The notes: generated by a model from the letters alone, not told the origin. Positions 42,301 to 52,789 are shown, numbered from the stretch's first letter. The stretch is 64,000 bases of DNA from Microbacterium pumilum (GCF_039530225.1 NZ_BAAAOH010000001.1:1178001-1242000); one strand, 5' to 3'. Translations and numbers: made by a program.

Positions 42301-42756
42301 ACGACGGATCATTCGCCCTTGGTGCTTCCCAAAGGCTCGAGACCGACGGTCGTGCTCGCCTTACCTCGTGGGCAGCTGATCGACCGACGCGAGCTCGCTG
42401 CTCCGGTGTCGTGACGTGCACCGCGGGCATGACCTCCTCCGCGTCGAGCACGCCGCCCCCAGAAATCTCTCTGGTTTGTCGACCTGAGCGTTCTCCGGTG
42501 ATCCTTCGCCGCCGGTGACGAGTGCCTGGGGTGTGAACTGCAGCACGCAGTCCCGGGGAGCCTTCGGGAGCTCATTGATCGGCAACCGACTCTGTCGCAT
42601 GGATCGAGTGGCCCCGCGCTGGCGCAGGGATTCACCGCACCTGCGTGGTGACCCGCAGAAGATCACCACATCTGGTGATGCCGGATCCCCACCTCGATTC
42701 GTAGCTTGCTCAATCAAGAGCACCGCCCGGAACCACAACACCTCTTGGAGGACACC
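42301..42756. promoter_or_regulatory. Intergenic region with promoter of the MDR oxidoreductase
   Basis: No gene is supported in these 456 bases. The last 100 bases hold the palindrome at 42662 and a -10-like TAGCTT at 42702. The first 350 bases show nothing recognisable and may be remnant DNA. Confidence 0.5.
42662..42679. promoter_or_regulatory. Shared palindromic operator, copy 1
   Basis: ATCACCACATCTGGTGAT is an 18-bp palindrome with one central mismatch pair. TAGCTTGC follows after exactly 22 bases. The same palindrome (as its complement) and the same 22-base distance to TAGCTTGC recur at 46251, which makes a common regulator very likely. Confidence 0.7.
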
Positions 42757-43800
42757 ATGAAAGCTGCTGTCTACCGCCGATTCGGCGGACCCGATGTCGT
42801 CCACGTCGAGCACATCGCCGACCTCGAACCGAAGGCCGATGAGCTCCTCATCCGCGTCCACGCCTCCACCGTGAGCGCCGCCGACCATCGCTCCCGCTCC
42901 CGCGACATCCCCGCCGGCCTCGCCATCCCGAGTGCCCTCGTTCTGGGATTCTTCCGCCCCCGGCGGCCGGTGCTCGGAATGGACGCCGCCGGCATCGTCG
43001 AGAAGACGGGCGACGACATTCAGGGTTTCGCGCCTGGCGATGAGGTGGCGGTGATGCTCGGCAGCCGCTTCGGCGGCCACGCCGAGTACGCCCTCGTCAA
43101 GGCCACCGATGCGGTGGTCCACAAGCCCCGTGGCCTAAGGTTCAACGCCGCCGCCAGCCTCATCTTCGGCGGTATCACGGCGCAGGCCTATCTCAACCAG
43201 GCGACGGTTCAGGCCGACACCTCGATCCTCGTCAATGGGGCGTCGGGCGCGGTCGGTTCCGCGTTCGTTCAGATTGCCAGCGCGGTGGGCGCGCACGTGA
43301 CGGCGGTCTGCAGCCGATCGAACCACGCGCTCGTGACCGACCTCGGCGCGCAGCGGACCATCGACTATCGCACTCACGACTTCACGGAAGACGGCACAAC
43401 GTACGACGTGATCGTCGACTGCGTCGGCAACGCCCCCGTCGCCAGAGTTGCCGACTCGGTGCGCCGCGGCGGCGCGGTGCTCCTGGTCGCAGCCGATCTG
43501 CGCTCGCTTATCCACGCCAAGCGCGATGCCCGGCGCCATGGAATCAGCGTCATCACCGGCCCCGGACCCTATCGGGCCGCGGACCTGCAGCACGTCATGT
43601 ACCTCGCCGAGGTCGGCGACATCCGGCCCGTCATCGACCGCACGTATCCCTTGGACGACATCGCCCAAGCCCATCGGTACGTGGACACCGGCCGCAAGCG
43701 CGGGAGTGTCGTGATCCAGGTCGCCCAGGCGATCCAGACCATCCCGCCGAGCGCGACCGGTGAATCAGCCACGACCGCGGCCGTTTCGAACCGTCGATAG
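42757..43800 (+). CDS. MDR-family NAD(P)-dependent oxidoreductase (quinone oxidoreductase-like)
   Basis: ATG 42757 follows TTGGAGGAC and gives 347 residues. It has the zinc-free MDR layout: MKAAVYRRFGGPDVVHVEHI, PVLGMDAAGIVE, and the cofactor loop ILVNGASGAVGSAFVQIASAVGAHVTAVCS. The tail IRPVIDRTYPLDDIAQAHRYVDTGRKRGSVVI is typical. It heads a probable operon with DUF805, ABC and FtsX-like genes. Confidence 0.88.
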   Translation: MKAAVYRRFGGPDVVHVEHIADLEPKADELLIRVHASTVSAADHRSRSRDIPAGLAIPSALVLGFFRPRRPVLGMDAAGIVEKTGDDIQGFAPGDEVAVMLGSRFGGHAEYALVKATDAVVHKPRGLRFNAAASLIFGGITAQAYLNQATVQADTSILVNGASGAVGSAFVQIASAVGAHVTAVCSRSNHALVTDLGAQRTIDYRTHDFTEDGTTYDVIVDCVGNAPVARVADSVRRGGAVLLVAADLRSLIHAKRDARRHGISVITGPGPYRAADLQHVMYLAEVGDIRPVIDRTYPLDDIAQAHRYVDTGRKRGSVVIQVAQAIQTIPPSATGESATTAAVSNRR

Positions 43801-43846
43801 CCCGATCCCAGACCCCGCAACGCACGACGTCCGAAAGGCAAACCCC

Positions 43847-44236
43847 ATGAGCTTTCCTCAATCCATCCGTAGCGGGCTCCGCCGCTACGCCGACTTCTCT
43901 GGTACCGCGAGCCGGTCCGAGTTCTGGTGGTGGATCCTCTTCACCGTGCTCGTCACCGCCGCGCTCGCCGCTCTCCCCGTCCCGACATTCCCTGTCGGGG
44001 ACGCAACAGCGCTGAGCGCCCCGACACTCACTCCCGTCTGGCAACTCGCTGTCCTCCTGCCCACCCTCGCCGTGACCGCCCGTCGCCTCCGCGACGCCGG
44101 CTCGAGCTGGGGACACATCTTCTGGATCCTCCTCCCTGTCGTGGGCGGAGTCGTGCTGGCCGTGCTGTGTTCGCAGCCGTCCAACATCCGTTTTAGCGCC
44201 GCGGCGCTCGGCACTCCCGCGGAGGCCCTCCGATGA
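43847..44236 (+). CDS. DUF805 membrane protein
   Basis: ATG 43847 gives 129 residues. The start SIRSGLRRYADFSGTASRSEFWWWILF and the later VTARRLRDAGSSWGHIFWILLPVVGGVVLAVL are DUF805 hallmarks. Three membrane helices are visible. It overlaps the ABC gene by ATGA. The role is unknown. Confidence 0.85.
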   Translation: MSFPQSIRSGLRRYADFSGTASRSEFWWWILFTVLVTAALAALPVPTFPVGDATALSAPTLTPVWQLAVLLPTLAVTARRLRDAGSSWGHIFWILLPVVGGVVLAVLCSQPSNIRFSAAALGTPAEALR

Positions 44237-44946
44237 GCGCCGAGAGCACCGCCGCACTGCTCGAGGTCCATGACCTCCGGCGTTCCTACGGTCGGGGTGC
44301 CAACCGGTTCGACGCGCTGAAGGGCGTGTCCCTCCGGGTCGAACCCGGGGAGTCCCTCGCGATCGTGGGCAAGAGCGGCTCCGGCAAGTCCACGCTGATG
44401 CATCTCCTGGCGCTCCTCGATCAGCCCGATCAGGGTGCGCTGAGTGTCGGGGGAGTGGATGCGGCAACCCTCAGCTCCCGGGAGCTCAGCCGACTGCGCA
44501 ACGAGACCTTCGGGTTCGTCTTCCAGCAGTTCTTCCTCAATCCGAACGCCAGCGTCCTGGAGAACGTCATCCTGCCCTTGAAAATCGCCGGTGTGGGTCG
44601 CCGCGAACGGCGGGCGCGGGGGATGGCTGTGCTGGACCAGCTGGAGATGGCTGACAAAGCCAAGAGCAAGGCAGTGAGCCTCTCGGGGGGCCAGAAGCAG
44701 CGTGCGGTGATCGCCCGGGCGCTCGTGAACAATCCCAAGCTCATCTTCGCGGACGAGCCGACCGGAAACCTCGACACCGTGACCGGCCGCTTGGTCGAAG
44801 ACATCCTGTTCCGGTTGAACAGGGAGAGCGGCATCACCCTCATCGTGGTGACGCACGACACCGAACTCGCTGCGCGGTGCGACCGCCAGATCCACATCAG
44901 CGATGGCAGAGAAGTACTTCCCGAACTGATCGGAGCATTCGCATGA
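44233..44946 (+). CDS. ABC transporter ATP-binding protein, MacB/LolD type
   Basis: The 237-residue ATPase has Walker A GKSGSGKST, signature LSGGQKQR, Walker B LIFADEPTGNLD and the switch His in VVTHD. FVFQQFFLNPNASVLENVILP is the Q-loop region of the MacB/LolD group, which act as mechanotransmission exporters rather than classic pumps. It is coupled by ATGA to its permease. Confidence 0.92.
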   Translation: MSAESTAALLEVHDLRRSYGRGANRFDALKGVSLRVEPGESLAIVGKSGSGKSTLMHLLALLDQPDQGALSVGGVDAATLSSRELSRLRNETFGFVFQQFFLNPNASVLENVILPLKIAGVGRRERRARGMAVLDQLEMADKAKSKAVSLSGGQKQRAVIARALVNNPKLIFADEPTGNLDTVTGRLVEDILFRLNRESGITLIVVTHDTELAARCDRQIHISDGREVLPELIGAFA

Positions 44947-46229
44947 AGATCACCGACATGCTGACCACCGCGGTCGGCAACACCCTGCGCAGCAAGACGC
45001 GGACCACCCTCACGGTGCTGGCCATCTTCATCGGCGCGTTCACGCTGACCATCACCAGCGCGATCGGCACCGGCGTCTCGGACTACATCGACAACCAGAT
45101 CGGCGCCTTCGGTGCCAAGGACGTCCTCACCGTCACCAAGGCGAGTGAGAGGACGGCGATGCACGAAGGGCCAGCGGAGTACGACCCGGATGCGGCGATC
45201 GTCGGCGCCGACCTCGCCCAATTCGAGACCGAACCGCTTACCGACGACGATCTCGACGCTATCCGGCGGGTCGATGGCATTCTCGATGTGAGCGCTGTGC
45301 GGCAGGTCAATCCCCGCTACATCGAGTACGACCACCGCGGAAAGTACATGCTCGACGTGAATGCCTCGGCAAATCTCACCACTCCCGACCTGGCGGCCGG
45401 CGGTCAACTAGACAACGCAGGCGACGAACCCCAGATCCTTCTCCTCAGCTCGTACGTCGACGCGCTGGGATTTGCGGATGCGGCCGGTGCTGTGGGAACG
45501 ACCGTGCGGATCGGGATCGCCGATTACACCGGTGCGCTGCACGAGGTCGACGCGACGGTCGCGGGTGTGCAGAACCAGACGATCCTCGCCTCGGGTGCCG
45601 CACTGAACGAGGCCCTGATCGACGAACTGCACGCCGTCCAGAGCATCGGACAGCCGTCGGCCACATCGGAGCAGTCCGTCGTCGCCATCGCGCATTTCAA
45701 CCCGGACGCCACCGAAGCCCAGATCGATGCGATCCAGGCTGCCCTCGCGGACGCGGGGTTCCAGGCAGCCACAGTGTCGGACCAGATCGGCGTGATCCAG
45801 ACAGTCGTTGACGGCATCATCGCGGTGCTGAACTCCTTCGCCGTCATCGCGCTGATCGCCGCCGGATTCGGAATCGTCAACACCCTCCTCATGAGCGTTC
45901 AAGAACGGACTCGAGAGATCGGGCTGATGAAGGCGATGGGGATGCGAGGCGGAAGCATCTACGCACTGTTCAGCACCGAGGCGGTCTTCATCGGCTTCCT
46001 CGGCAGCGTCCTCGGCGCCGCGGCTGCGGTCGGGATAGGCAGCGCAGCGAACGGACTCATCGTCGACAGGTTCCTCATCGATCTCGAGGGTTTGCAGGTG
46101 CTGCGGTTCGAATTCGTGCCGGTCGCGTCGATCTTGCTGACTGTGATGCTCATCGCGTTCCTCGCCGGCACGCTGCCGGCGAGGAAAGCAGCCCGCCAGA
46201 ACCCGATCGACGCGCTCCGCTACGAGTAA
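44943..46229 (+). CDS. FtsX-like ABC permease, MacB type
   Basis: ATG 44943 overlaps the ATPase stop and gives 428 residues. The first helix lies in NTLRSKTRTTLTVLAIFIGAFTLTITSAIGTG, then comes a periplasmic-type domain of about 250 residues, then three helices including VIALIAAGFGIVNTLLMSVQERTREIGLMKAMGMRGGSI and the ending LPARKAARQNPIDALRYE. This is the MacB/FtsX permease layout. Substrate unknown; export of peptides, antibiotics or envelope lipids is usual. Confidence 0.9.
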   Translation: MKITDMLTTAVGNTLRSKTRTTLTVLAIFIGAFTLTITSAIGTGVSDYIDNQIGAFGAKDVLTVTKASERTAMHEGPAEYDPDAAIVGADLAQFETEPLTDDDLDAIRRVDGILDVSAVRQVNPRYIEYDHRGKYMLDVNASANLTTPDLAAGGQLDNAGDEPQILLLSSYVDALGFADAAGAVGTTVRIGIADYTGALHEVDATVAGVQNQTILASGAALNEALIDELHAVQSIGQPSATSEQSVVAIAHFNPDATEAQIDAIQAALADAGFQAATVSDQIGVIQTVVDGIIAVLNSFAVIALIAAGFGIVNTLLMSVQERTREIGLMKAMGMRGGSIYALFSTEAVFIGFLGSVLGAAAAVGIGSAANGLIVDRFLIDLEGLQVLRFEFVPVASILLTVMLIAFLAGTLPARKAARQNPIDALRYE

Positions 46230-46250
46230 GCGCCGCAGATCACCCGGAGG

Positions 46251-46268
46251 ATCACCAGATGTGGTGAT
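46251..46268. promoter_or_regulatory. Shared palindromic operator, copy 2
   Basis: ATCACCAGATGTGGTGAT is the exact reverse complement of the copy at 42662. TAGCTTGC at 46291 follows after 22 bases, the same distance as at copy 1. It controls the DUF2306 gene, 77 bases downstream. Confidence 0.7.
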
Positions 46269-46344
46269 GCCCCCTCACCACATGGCTGCGTAGCTTGCAG
46301 ACATCGCCCGGCGGATGATACGGGCCACACGATCAGGAGCGACG

Positions 46345-47031
46345 ATGACCCTCAACACTTCACACGCGACGCCTGTCGTCCGGCCCGCGCGGAAGCGCGG
46401 GCCCGGCTGGCTGCTTCCCGCCGGGCTGATCACGTTCGGGTTCCTCCCGATCCTTGCCAACGCGCTGCGACGTGTCGCGCTGACCGTCGGGGCAGCCGGC
46501 TCCGGCGACGGCGGTGGGATGTCGCTCCCGGTCATCCTGCACGTCGTCGGGGCGACCATCTTCGTCGTCCTCGGCGCTCTCCAATTCTCCGCAGGTTTTC
46601 GGCGACGCCGGCCGACCTGGCACCGAATCGCTGGCCGAGTGGCGATTCTTGCGGCCCTGCTCGCGGCCGCCTCGGGACTCTGGCTGGCATTCGTCACGCT
46701 GGCGGAGTCCTCTCCGCTGCTGTTCCTCTTCCGGTTTCTGGCGGCAGCCGGGATGGCGATCTTCATCATTCTCGGATTCCGTGCCATTCGGCAGCGCCGA
46801 CTCCCGCAGCACCGCGCGTGGATGATCCGCGCGTTCGCCATCGGGCTCGGCGCCGCGACCCAGGTGTTCACCCTCGGCTTCGGTGAGGCGATCCTCGGCA
46901 AGAGCGAGCTGACCGTCGCCCTGCTGAACGGCGCGGGCTGGGCGATCAATCTCACCGTGGCCGAATGGGTTATCCGCCGGACGCCTAGGCGCGTGGCCCC
47001 CGCCACAGCCCGGACCGGGGTCCGAGCATGA
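46345..47031 (+). CDS. DUF2306 membrane protein
   Basis: ATG 46345 follows AGGAG and gives 228 residues with six helices. LPVILHVVGATIFVVLGALQFSAGFRRRRPTWHRIAGRVAILAALLAAASGLWLA and RQRRLPQHRAWMIRAFAIGLGAATQ carry the His and Arg residues typical of DUF2306. Its function is unknown. It overlaps the next small gene by ATGA. Confidence 0.82.
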   Translation: MTLNTSHATPVVRPARKRGPGWLLPAGLITFGFLPILANALRRVALTVGAAGSGDGGGMSLPVILHVVGATIFVVLGALQFSAGFRRRRPTWHRIAGRVAILAALLAAASGLWLAFVTLAESSPLLFLFRFLAAAGMAIFIILGFRAIRQRRLPQHRAWMIRAFAIGLGAATQVFTLGFGEAILGKSELTVALLNGAGWAINLTVAEWVIRRTPRRVAPATARTGVRA

Positions 47032-47330
47032 GTCCGGGAACGACTCGCGACGAAGCCGGCGACTACGAAGTGCGTGTCGGCCGGCACCTGGACGATCGGT
47101 GGGCCGAGTGGTTCGGCGACCTGACCATCACTCGCGAGCCGGACGGGACGACGACGCTGCGGGGTCGTGTTGCTGACCAGGCCGCATTGCACGGCATCCT
47201 GATCAAGATCCGCGATCTCGGAATGGTCCTTCTCACGGTGCGTGCGATCGATGCTCGCGCGTCTACGACCGCGGATGACGCGGACGGCACTCGACGAGTG
47301 TCCATCTCGACGACGGACGGCGATCCTTAG
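47028..47330 (+). CDS. Small conserved hypothetical protein
   Basis: The 100-residue soluble protein reads [57 protein letters not shown]. That pattern is common in actinobacteria next to transporters and oxidoreductases, but I do not know a named function. It starts inside the stop of the DUF2306 gene and its stop overlaps the convergent regulator gene by four bases. Confidence 0.75.
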   Translation: MSPGTTRDEAGDYEVRVGRHLDDRWAEWFGDLTITREPDGTTTLRGRVADQAALHGILIKIRDLGMVLLTVRAIDARASTTADDADGTRRVSISTTDGDP

Positions 47331-50300
47331 GTGGGCGGCTTTTGCCCGCCCCGCCCGAGCTCACCGAGTTCCTGGGCACGAAGCACGGCCGATCGTCGAT
47401 TGTTGACCCCGAGCTTGGTGTAGATCCGCTTCGTGTGAGTCCGCACCGTGTTCAGCGACACGACGAGCATGCGGGCGATTTCGGGGCCGCTCAACTCGGT
47501 GGCGAGGAGCCGGAGCACCTCCCGCTCACGTTCGCTCAAAGGCTCCGCGAGACCGGCAACCCGATCGTCGCTCGGCGCGGCAGCGTCGGCAGCGCCGAAC
47601 ACCGTCAGAAGCCGGAGGGCGGAGGCGCGGACGGAGTCCCGCGCCGCGATGGCCTCCAGGAGTCCGCTCATCGGTGCGCCCTCGTCCACGAAGAGGCGTG
47701 CGTACCCCTCGGGCTCGGCGAGCAACAGGGCCCGCTCCAGCGATGCGCCGGCATCCGACATGCTGCCGTGCGCGCGATATGCCAGAGCCTGCAACGCGAG
47801 GATCTCCATGACACTCCCGGTTCTTCCCCCGGCCTCCGCTGCCTCGAGAAGACGGGCTAGGAGCGCCGAGGCGTCGCGGAGGGGCTTCTCTTCGCGGTGT
47901 CGGCGATGCTGCGCGAGCAGGGTCCTGGCAAGTGTGATGTGCTCGTACTCCCGCAGATAACTGAGGTCGTCTTCCGCGGATAATCCCGCCGCGCGGGCCC
48001 ATGCGAGGGCTTCGGCGATCCTGTCCTGCTGTAACCAGACTCGCGCCCGCATTGCGGGAACGGGGCGAACCACCGGCCCCATGTCAGCCACGAAGAATTG
48101 CTCTGCCGCATCCAGGAGGTCGACTGCGCCGGCCAGGTCTCCCTGAGCTTGACGCAGCTGGGCCAACGCCAGTCTCGACCGGTATCGGTACTTCGGCAGC
48201 CCGGCGGCGTCGCCCTGTGCGGCGCCAAGCTCCAGGTGCACGATCGCTGCCTCCAGATCTCCGCGCTCGTACAGGATCGTGCTCATCCCGACATGCATGT
48301 CCGGGATGCCGCGGCGGACTTGCGGCGTCTGTTCGAGTGCCAGCTGCAAAGCGGTCTCATAGCTCGTCATCGCGTCGCCCAGTCGGCCCTGTGTCAGACG
48401 GATGTCCGCCAGGGTGACCGTGCACCCGAGCACGTCGGCGATATGCCCCGAGCGGCGGAAGCTGGCGACGGACTCCGCGTAGCCCTTGTACGCGCCGTCC
48501 AGGTCGCCGCGTCCCCACAGTGCCAGGCCCTCCAGTGCCGCGGCCGCGCCCCGGCGATACTGGTCGTCCTCGTCGAGCAGCTCGAGCGCTCGTCGGGCGT
48601 ACGCCACGGTCGCCGTCGCGTCTCCGCGGGCCAGCGCTTGCCCAGAACGGTAGATCGCCACGGAGCCGGGCAGGCGCCGGAACTCGTCGGCATCGACGAC
48701 CATAGGCTGATCAAGATCCGCGCCACTGCCGTCCGCGGCATCCGTCCACCGCTCCGCGTCCCGCAGTCGGGCCTCCACTCCGGTCATCTCTCCGGTGGAC
48801 AGAAGGGCGCCGGCGAAGCCGAGACTGAGTACGGGCCGTGTGCGGAAGATCTCGTCGGGGAGCGCCTCCATCCAGCCGCGCAGCGTCGCCTCCCGGCGAT
48901 CCCGCGCCATCACGGGCATGGCCGTCTCGATGAGCCGCGCAGCCAGCGCGGGGTCCGCCGCAGCAAGGGCGTGCTGGATCGCAGAGTCCAGTTCGCCGTG
49001 CTGCTCGTGCCACGCACTCGCCCGGCGGTGCAGGTCGGGCACGTCGTCCGGCTGCTCTTCGATCAGACGCGCCCGCAGCACTTCGGCGAACAGGTGGTGG
49101 TAGCGATACCAATGACGGTGGTCATCGAGCGGCACGAGGAACAGATTGGCCCGGTCAAGCGCCTCCAGCATCGCTCTGCTGTCACCGCGTCCCGTGACGG
49201 CATCGCCGAGTGGCGCATTCATGCGGCCGAGAATCGATGTGTGCAGCAGGAAGGAGCGCACCTCCGGCGGCTGGTTCTGGAGGACCTCCTCGACCAGGTA
49301 GTCGACGATGTATCGGTCGTCGCCGGCGAACCCGGCGACGAAATCGGCGATGTCGTCTCGGCCGCGCATCGAGAGCGCTGCGAGCTGGAGCGCGGCGATC
49401 CATCCCTCCGTGCGGTCGTCGAGTGTGGAGATCTGCTGAGGCGTCAGCGGCACGTCCATCGCGCGGGTGAGATAGTCCGACGCCTCCTCCGCGGTGAAAC
49501 GCAGCTCGGCCGCGCGAACCTCGACGAGATCACCGCGAGCCCGCAGCCGAGCGAGAGGTAGTGGCGGATCAGCCCGGCTCGCCAGTACCAGGTGGACGTT
49601 AGGCGGCATGTTGGCGATCAGGAACGCGAGTCCGTCGTGCACTGTGCGTGTCTCGATGACGTGATAATCGTCGATCACGAGAACGAGCTCACCCGCAACC
49701 CCGGCGAGGTCATTGAGGAGGCCAGTGAGAAGGGCCTGCGGGGAGACCGGTCCGGGCGTTTCCACCAGCGAAAGCGCCTCGGCCCCCACATCCGGCGCGA
49801 TCGTCCGCAGCGATGCAATCACGTACGTCCAGAACAGCGCCGGATCATTGTCACCTGCATCGAGCGACAGCCACGCCGCGGCGGGCTCCCCCGCTCCCCC
49901 TGCGGAGGCCCCCGCAAGCCAGACGGCAAGCAGGGTCGACTTGCCGAAACCCGCCGGCGCCGAGACGATCGTGAGACTGGACGCCAGTCCTCGATCAAGC
50001 TGCTTCAGAAGTCGCGGGCGCGCCACCGCTTCTCGCCGCGCTTTCGGTCGGTAGAGCTTCGTTTTCAGCAGCGCACGCGATGACACCGTCAAGGGCGGGT
50101 AACCCAAAGAGGAAGCCGTCTCCGCGCCTATTACGGCCGCCGGGTCCGCCGCCAATTGGGCGCGGAGCTTCTCTGCCGATTGCGCCAGGTCGGCGGCCGA
50201 GCTCGGTCGCCCTGCAGGGTCTTTCGCCATGCACGACAGAACCAGGTCGCGCACGAGTTGCGGCAGGTCGGGCGGCATCGGCGGGGGCGCGTCGTTCACC

Positions 50301-50972
50301 TGCGCCAGAGCGATAGCCACCGGCGACTCGCCGGTGAACGGGCGCCGTCCCACGAGTGCTTCGTAGGCGACCACGCCGAGCGAGTAGATGTCGCTCGCTG
50401 CAGTGACCGGTCGGCCGCTGACCTGCTCCGGCGAGATGTACTGCACTGTCCCCATCACTTGGCCGACGGTGGTGAACGGGACCTGATCGGCGACGCGTGC
50501 GATCCCGAAATCCGTGATCTTCAACCGGCCATCCGGAGTGAGTAGGAGATTTTCCGGCTTGATGGTCCCGGTGTACGAGGCCCGCTTCGTGAGCGGAGTG
50601 CAGGGCGTGTGCTGTCTGGGCGATGATGCCCAGGACGCGATCCGGTCGCAGGGGTGCCTCCCTGCGCAGGAGGTTGGAGAGCGGCTCGCCGTTGACAAGC
50701 TCCATCACCAGGAATGCGGTTCCGTCCGCTTCGCCGTAGTCGTACACCCGCGCGATGCCGTCATGGTCCACCAGTGCCGCATGTCGGCCTTCGGCGCGGA
50801 AGCGCTCCAGGAAGCCGGGCGCCTCGACCAGCTCGGCCTTGAGGATCTTCACCGCGACGGTGCGGCCGATGACCCGGTCCGACGCCTCCCACACCTCACC
50901 CATCCCGCCGACCGCGATCCGCCGCGACAGTTCGTAGCGGTCAGCCAGCGCCATCCCCGGCTGAACAGTCAT
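47327..50972 (-). pseudogene. Ser/Thr kinase-STAND-LuxR regulator, frameshifted in the kinase loop
   Basis: ATG 50972 starts a Hanks-type kinase ([43 protein letters not shown]). Directly after HRD an extra C, in GGGACCATCAAG near 50565, shifts the frame. The next frame continues [24 protein letters not shown] and APE-type [11 protein letters not shown], then Walker [20 protein letters not shown], helical repeats, and a LuxR domain ([45 protein letters not shown]). Without the shift the product would be about 1,215 residues. The rest of the frame is intact, so the change is recent or a sequencing error. It lies convergent to the two units sharing the palindrome. Confidence 0.82.
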
Positions 50973-51155
50973 GGCTGGAGTTCAGCGGCGTCGATCGATG
51001 CATCCACGCTGACCGATCCTTCCGAAGACCGCTCGCGCCGCTCTGCCGCGCGAGACCTGCACGGGCAACCGTATACCGGTCGGTGCCCAGGACCCGTTCG
51101 GGACGATGTGGAGTCGACGCGCGACGCATCCGCGTTCGAACGGTCTGACCACGGT

Positions 51156-51755
51156 TCAGCTTGTTGTTTTGGACCTAGCTCGGACGTGGATGCGTTCGCC
51201 GTGTTTGCCGAACATGCTGAGGATCTCGACCGGGCCGCTGCCGGCGGATCCGAACCAGTGCGGGTTCTTGGTGTCGAACTCGGCCGCCTCGCCGGGACCC
51301 ATCACGATGTCGTGGTCGCCCAGCACCATCCGGAGTCGGCCATCGAGCACGTAGATCCATTCGTAGCCGTCGTGGGTACGCAGCACTGGTTCGCGTTCGG
51401 TCGCGGGAATGATGATCTTGAACGCCTGCGGTTCGCTGTGCGGCTGGGACAGGCGGGTGAGCACGCGGCCTTCCGTGCGGGACGCCTTCTGCGGCACCCT
51501 CGGGTCGTCGATTCTCGGGGAGCTGACGATGTCGTCCAGGCTGATCGCGAGCGCGGCGACGACGGGGAGCAGCAACTCGAGACTCGGTTTGCGTTGACCC
51601 GACTCGAGGCGGGAGAGCGTGCTCTTCGAGATGCCGGTGGCCTTGGCAAGGTCCTCCAGCGTGACGTTCTTCTTCTGTCGCGCGTGACGCAGTCGAGGCG
51701 GGATCTGGCTGAGTTCGGTATCGATACGCTGCGATGTGCTCACCTGCCCATGCAA
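51156..51755 (-). CDS. XRE-family regulator with C-terminal cupin
   Basis: The 199-residue protein has an N-terminal helix-turn-helix (LRHARQKKNVTLEDLAKATGISKSTLSRLESGQRKPSLELLLPVVAAL) and a cupin sensor (VLRTHDGYEWIYVLDGRLRMVLGDHDIVMGPGEAAEFDTKNPHWFGSAG). This pairing is common for small-ligand repressors. It is divergent from the flavoprotein gene across 65 bases and probably controls it. GTG 51743 is an alternative start. Confidence 0.88.
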   Translation of the reverse strand: MHGQVSTSQRIDTELSQIPPRLRHARQKKNVTLEDLAKATGISKSTLSRLESGQRKPSLELLLPVVAALAISLDDIVSSPRIDDPRVPQKASRTEGRVLTRLSQPHSEPQAFKIIIPATEREPVLRTHDGYEWIYVLDGRLRMVLGDHDIVMGPGEAAEFDTKNPHWFGSAGSGPVEILSMFGKHGERIHVRARSKTTS

Positions 51756-51820
51756 TCATCCCGTTCCGGTTTCGGCAACGGAAATCCCTGCTGTGACGCT
51801 GTTGATGTCATCTTGGTTTC

Positions 51821-52762
51821 ATGAGCGAGGAAACACACCACGACGTCATCATCATCGGCGCCGGCGCGGCGGGTCTGAGCGCCGGACTGGTCCTCACCCG
51901 AGCACGGGCCGATGTCCTGCTGATCGATGCCGGCCAGCCACGCAACGCGCCCGCCGAGCACATGCACGGCTTCGTCTCCCGCGATGGGATGCCTCCGCAA
52001 GACTTTCTCGCCTCGGGACGCGCCGAGGTCACATCGTACGGAGGCCGGTTCGTCCAGGCCTCCGTGCTGACCGTCGCGCGGTCCGCTGACGCCATTTTCC
52101 GCGTGGCGCTGGAAGACGGCGCAGTCGAGACGTCCCGTGCCCTTCTGGTGGCAACCGGTCTTGTCGACGAGCTTCCCGACATCGCCGGCTTGGCCGAGCG
52201 ATGGGGGTGGCTGGTACACCATTGCCCCTATTGCCACGGACACGAAGTCCGGAAGCAGAAGATCGCGGTCATCGGCGGCCCGCAGCGCGAAATGTCCCTC
52301 AAACAAGCAGGGCTTCTCCGTCGCTACAGCCACAGGGTGACTTTCATAACGAACGGCATCGAGCTGAGCCCCGCGGAGTTGCACCGGCTCACCGCGTTCG
52401 GCGTCTCCGTGGTCGAAGGAGCCGTCTCCCAGCTGCTCGGCGCACCGGGTGCGCTGGACGCGGTCGAGCTGAGCGACGGAAGTGCCGTCGAATCCGACGC
52501 CACGTTCATCGCGCCTCACCAAGTCCCCCGCGACGCGCTCCTGAAAGCGCTCGGCTGCCAGACCGACCCCGACACGGATCTCGTCGTCGCCGACGGATTC
52601 GGCCAGACCAGTGTCCCCGGCGTCTGGGCGGCGGGAAACGTCGTCACTCCTACCGCGCAGGTCGTCACGGCCGCGGGCGCGGGAAGCGCGACCGCCATCG
52701 CCATCAACGGGTGGCTTCTCCAACAAGACCTCGACGCCGCATCAGCGGCTCGACCGCAGTAA
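51821..52762 (+). CDS. Thioredoxin reductase-like FAD/NAD(P) oxidoreductase
   Basis: The 313-residue flavoprotein has a FAD site (DVIIIGAGAAGLSAGLVLTRARADVLLID), the redox pair CPYC at 135-138, an NAD(P) domain (KIAVIGGPQREMSLKQAGLLRRYSHRVTFI) and a FAD-closing VPGVWAAGNVV. GVWAAGNV replaces the GvfAaGD of true TrxB, and no thioredoxin gene is adjacent, so its partner is unknown. No ribosome site is visible, so the transcript could be leaderless. Confidence 0.85.
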   Translation: MSEETHHDVIIIGAGAAGLSAGLVLTRARADVLLIDAGQPRNAPAEHMHGFVSRDGMPPQDFLASGRAEVTSYGGRFVQASVLTVARSADAIFRVALEDGAVETSRALLVATGLVDELPDIAGLAERWGWLVHHCPYCHGHEVRKQKIAVIGGPQREMSLKQAGLLRRYSHRVTFITNGIELSPAELHRLTAFGVSVVEGAVSQLLGAPGALDAVELSDGSAVESDATFIAPHQVPRDALLKALGCQTDPDTDLVVADGFGQTSVPGVWAAGNVVTPTAQVVTAAGAGSATAIAINGWLLQQDLDAASAARPQ

Positions 52763-52789
52763 CCCCCTTTCACCGAAAGGACATTCACC

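Noticed and set aside
48098..49561. Long plus-strand open frame opposite the kinase-STAND-LuxR gene
   Set aside because: The minus strand carries continuous NTPase and LuxR motifs; the plus-strand translation has none.
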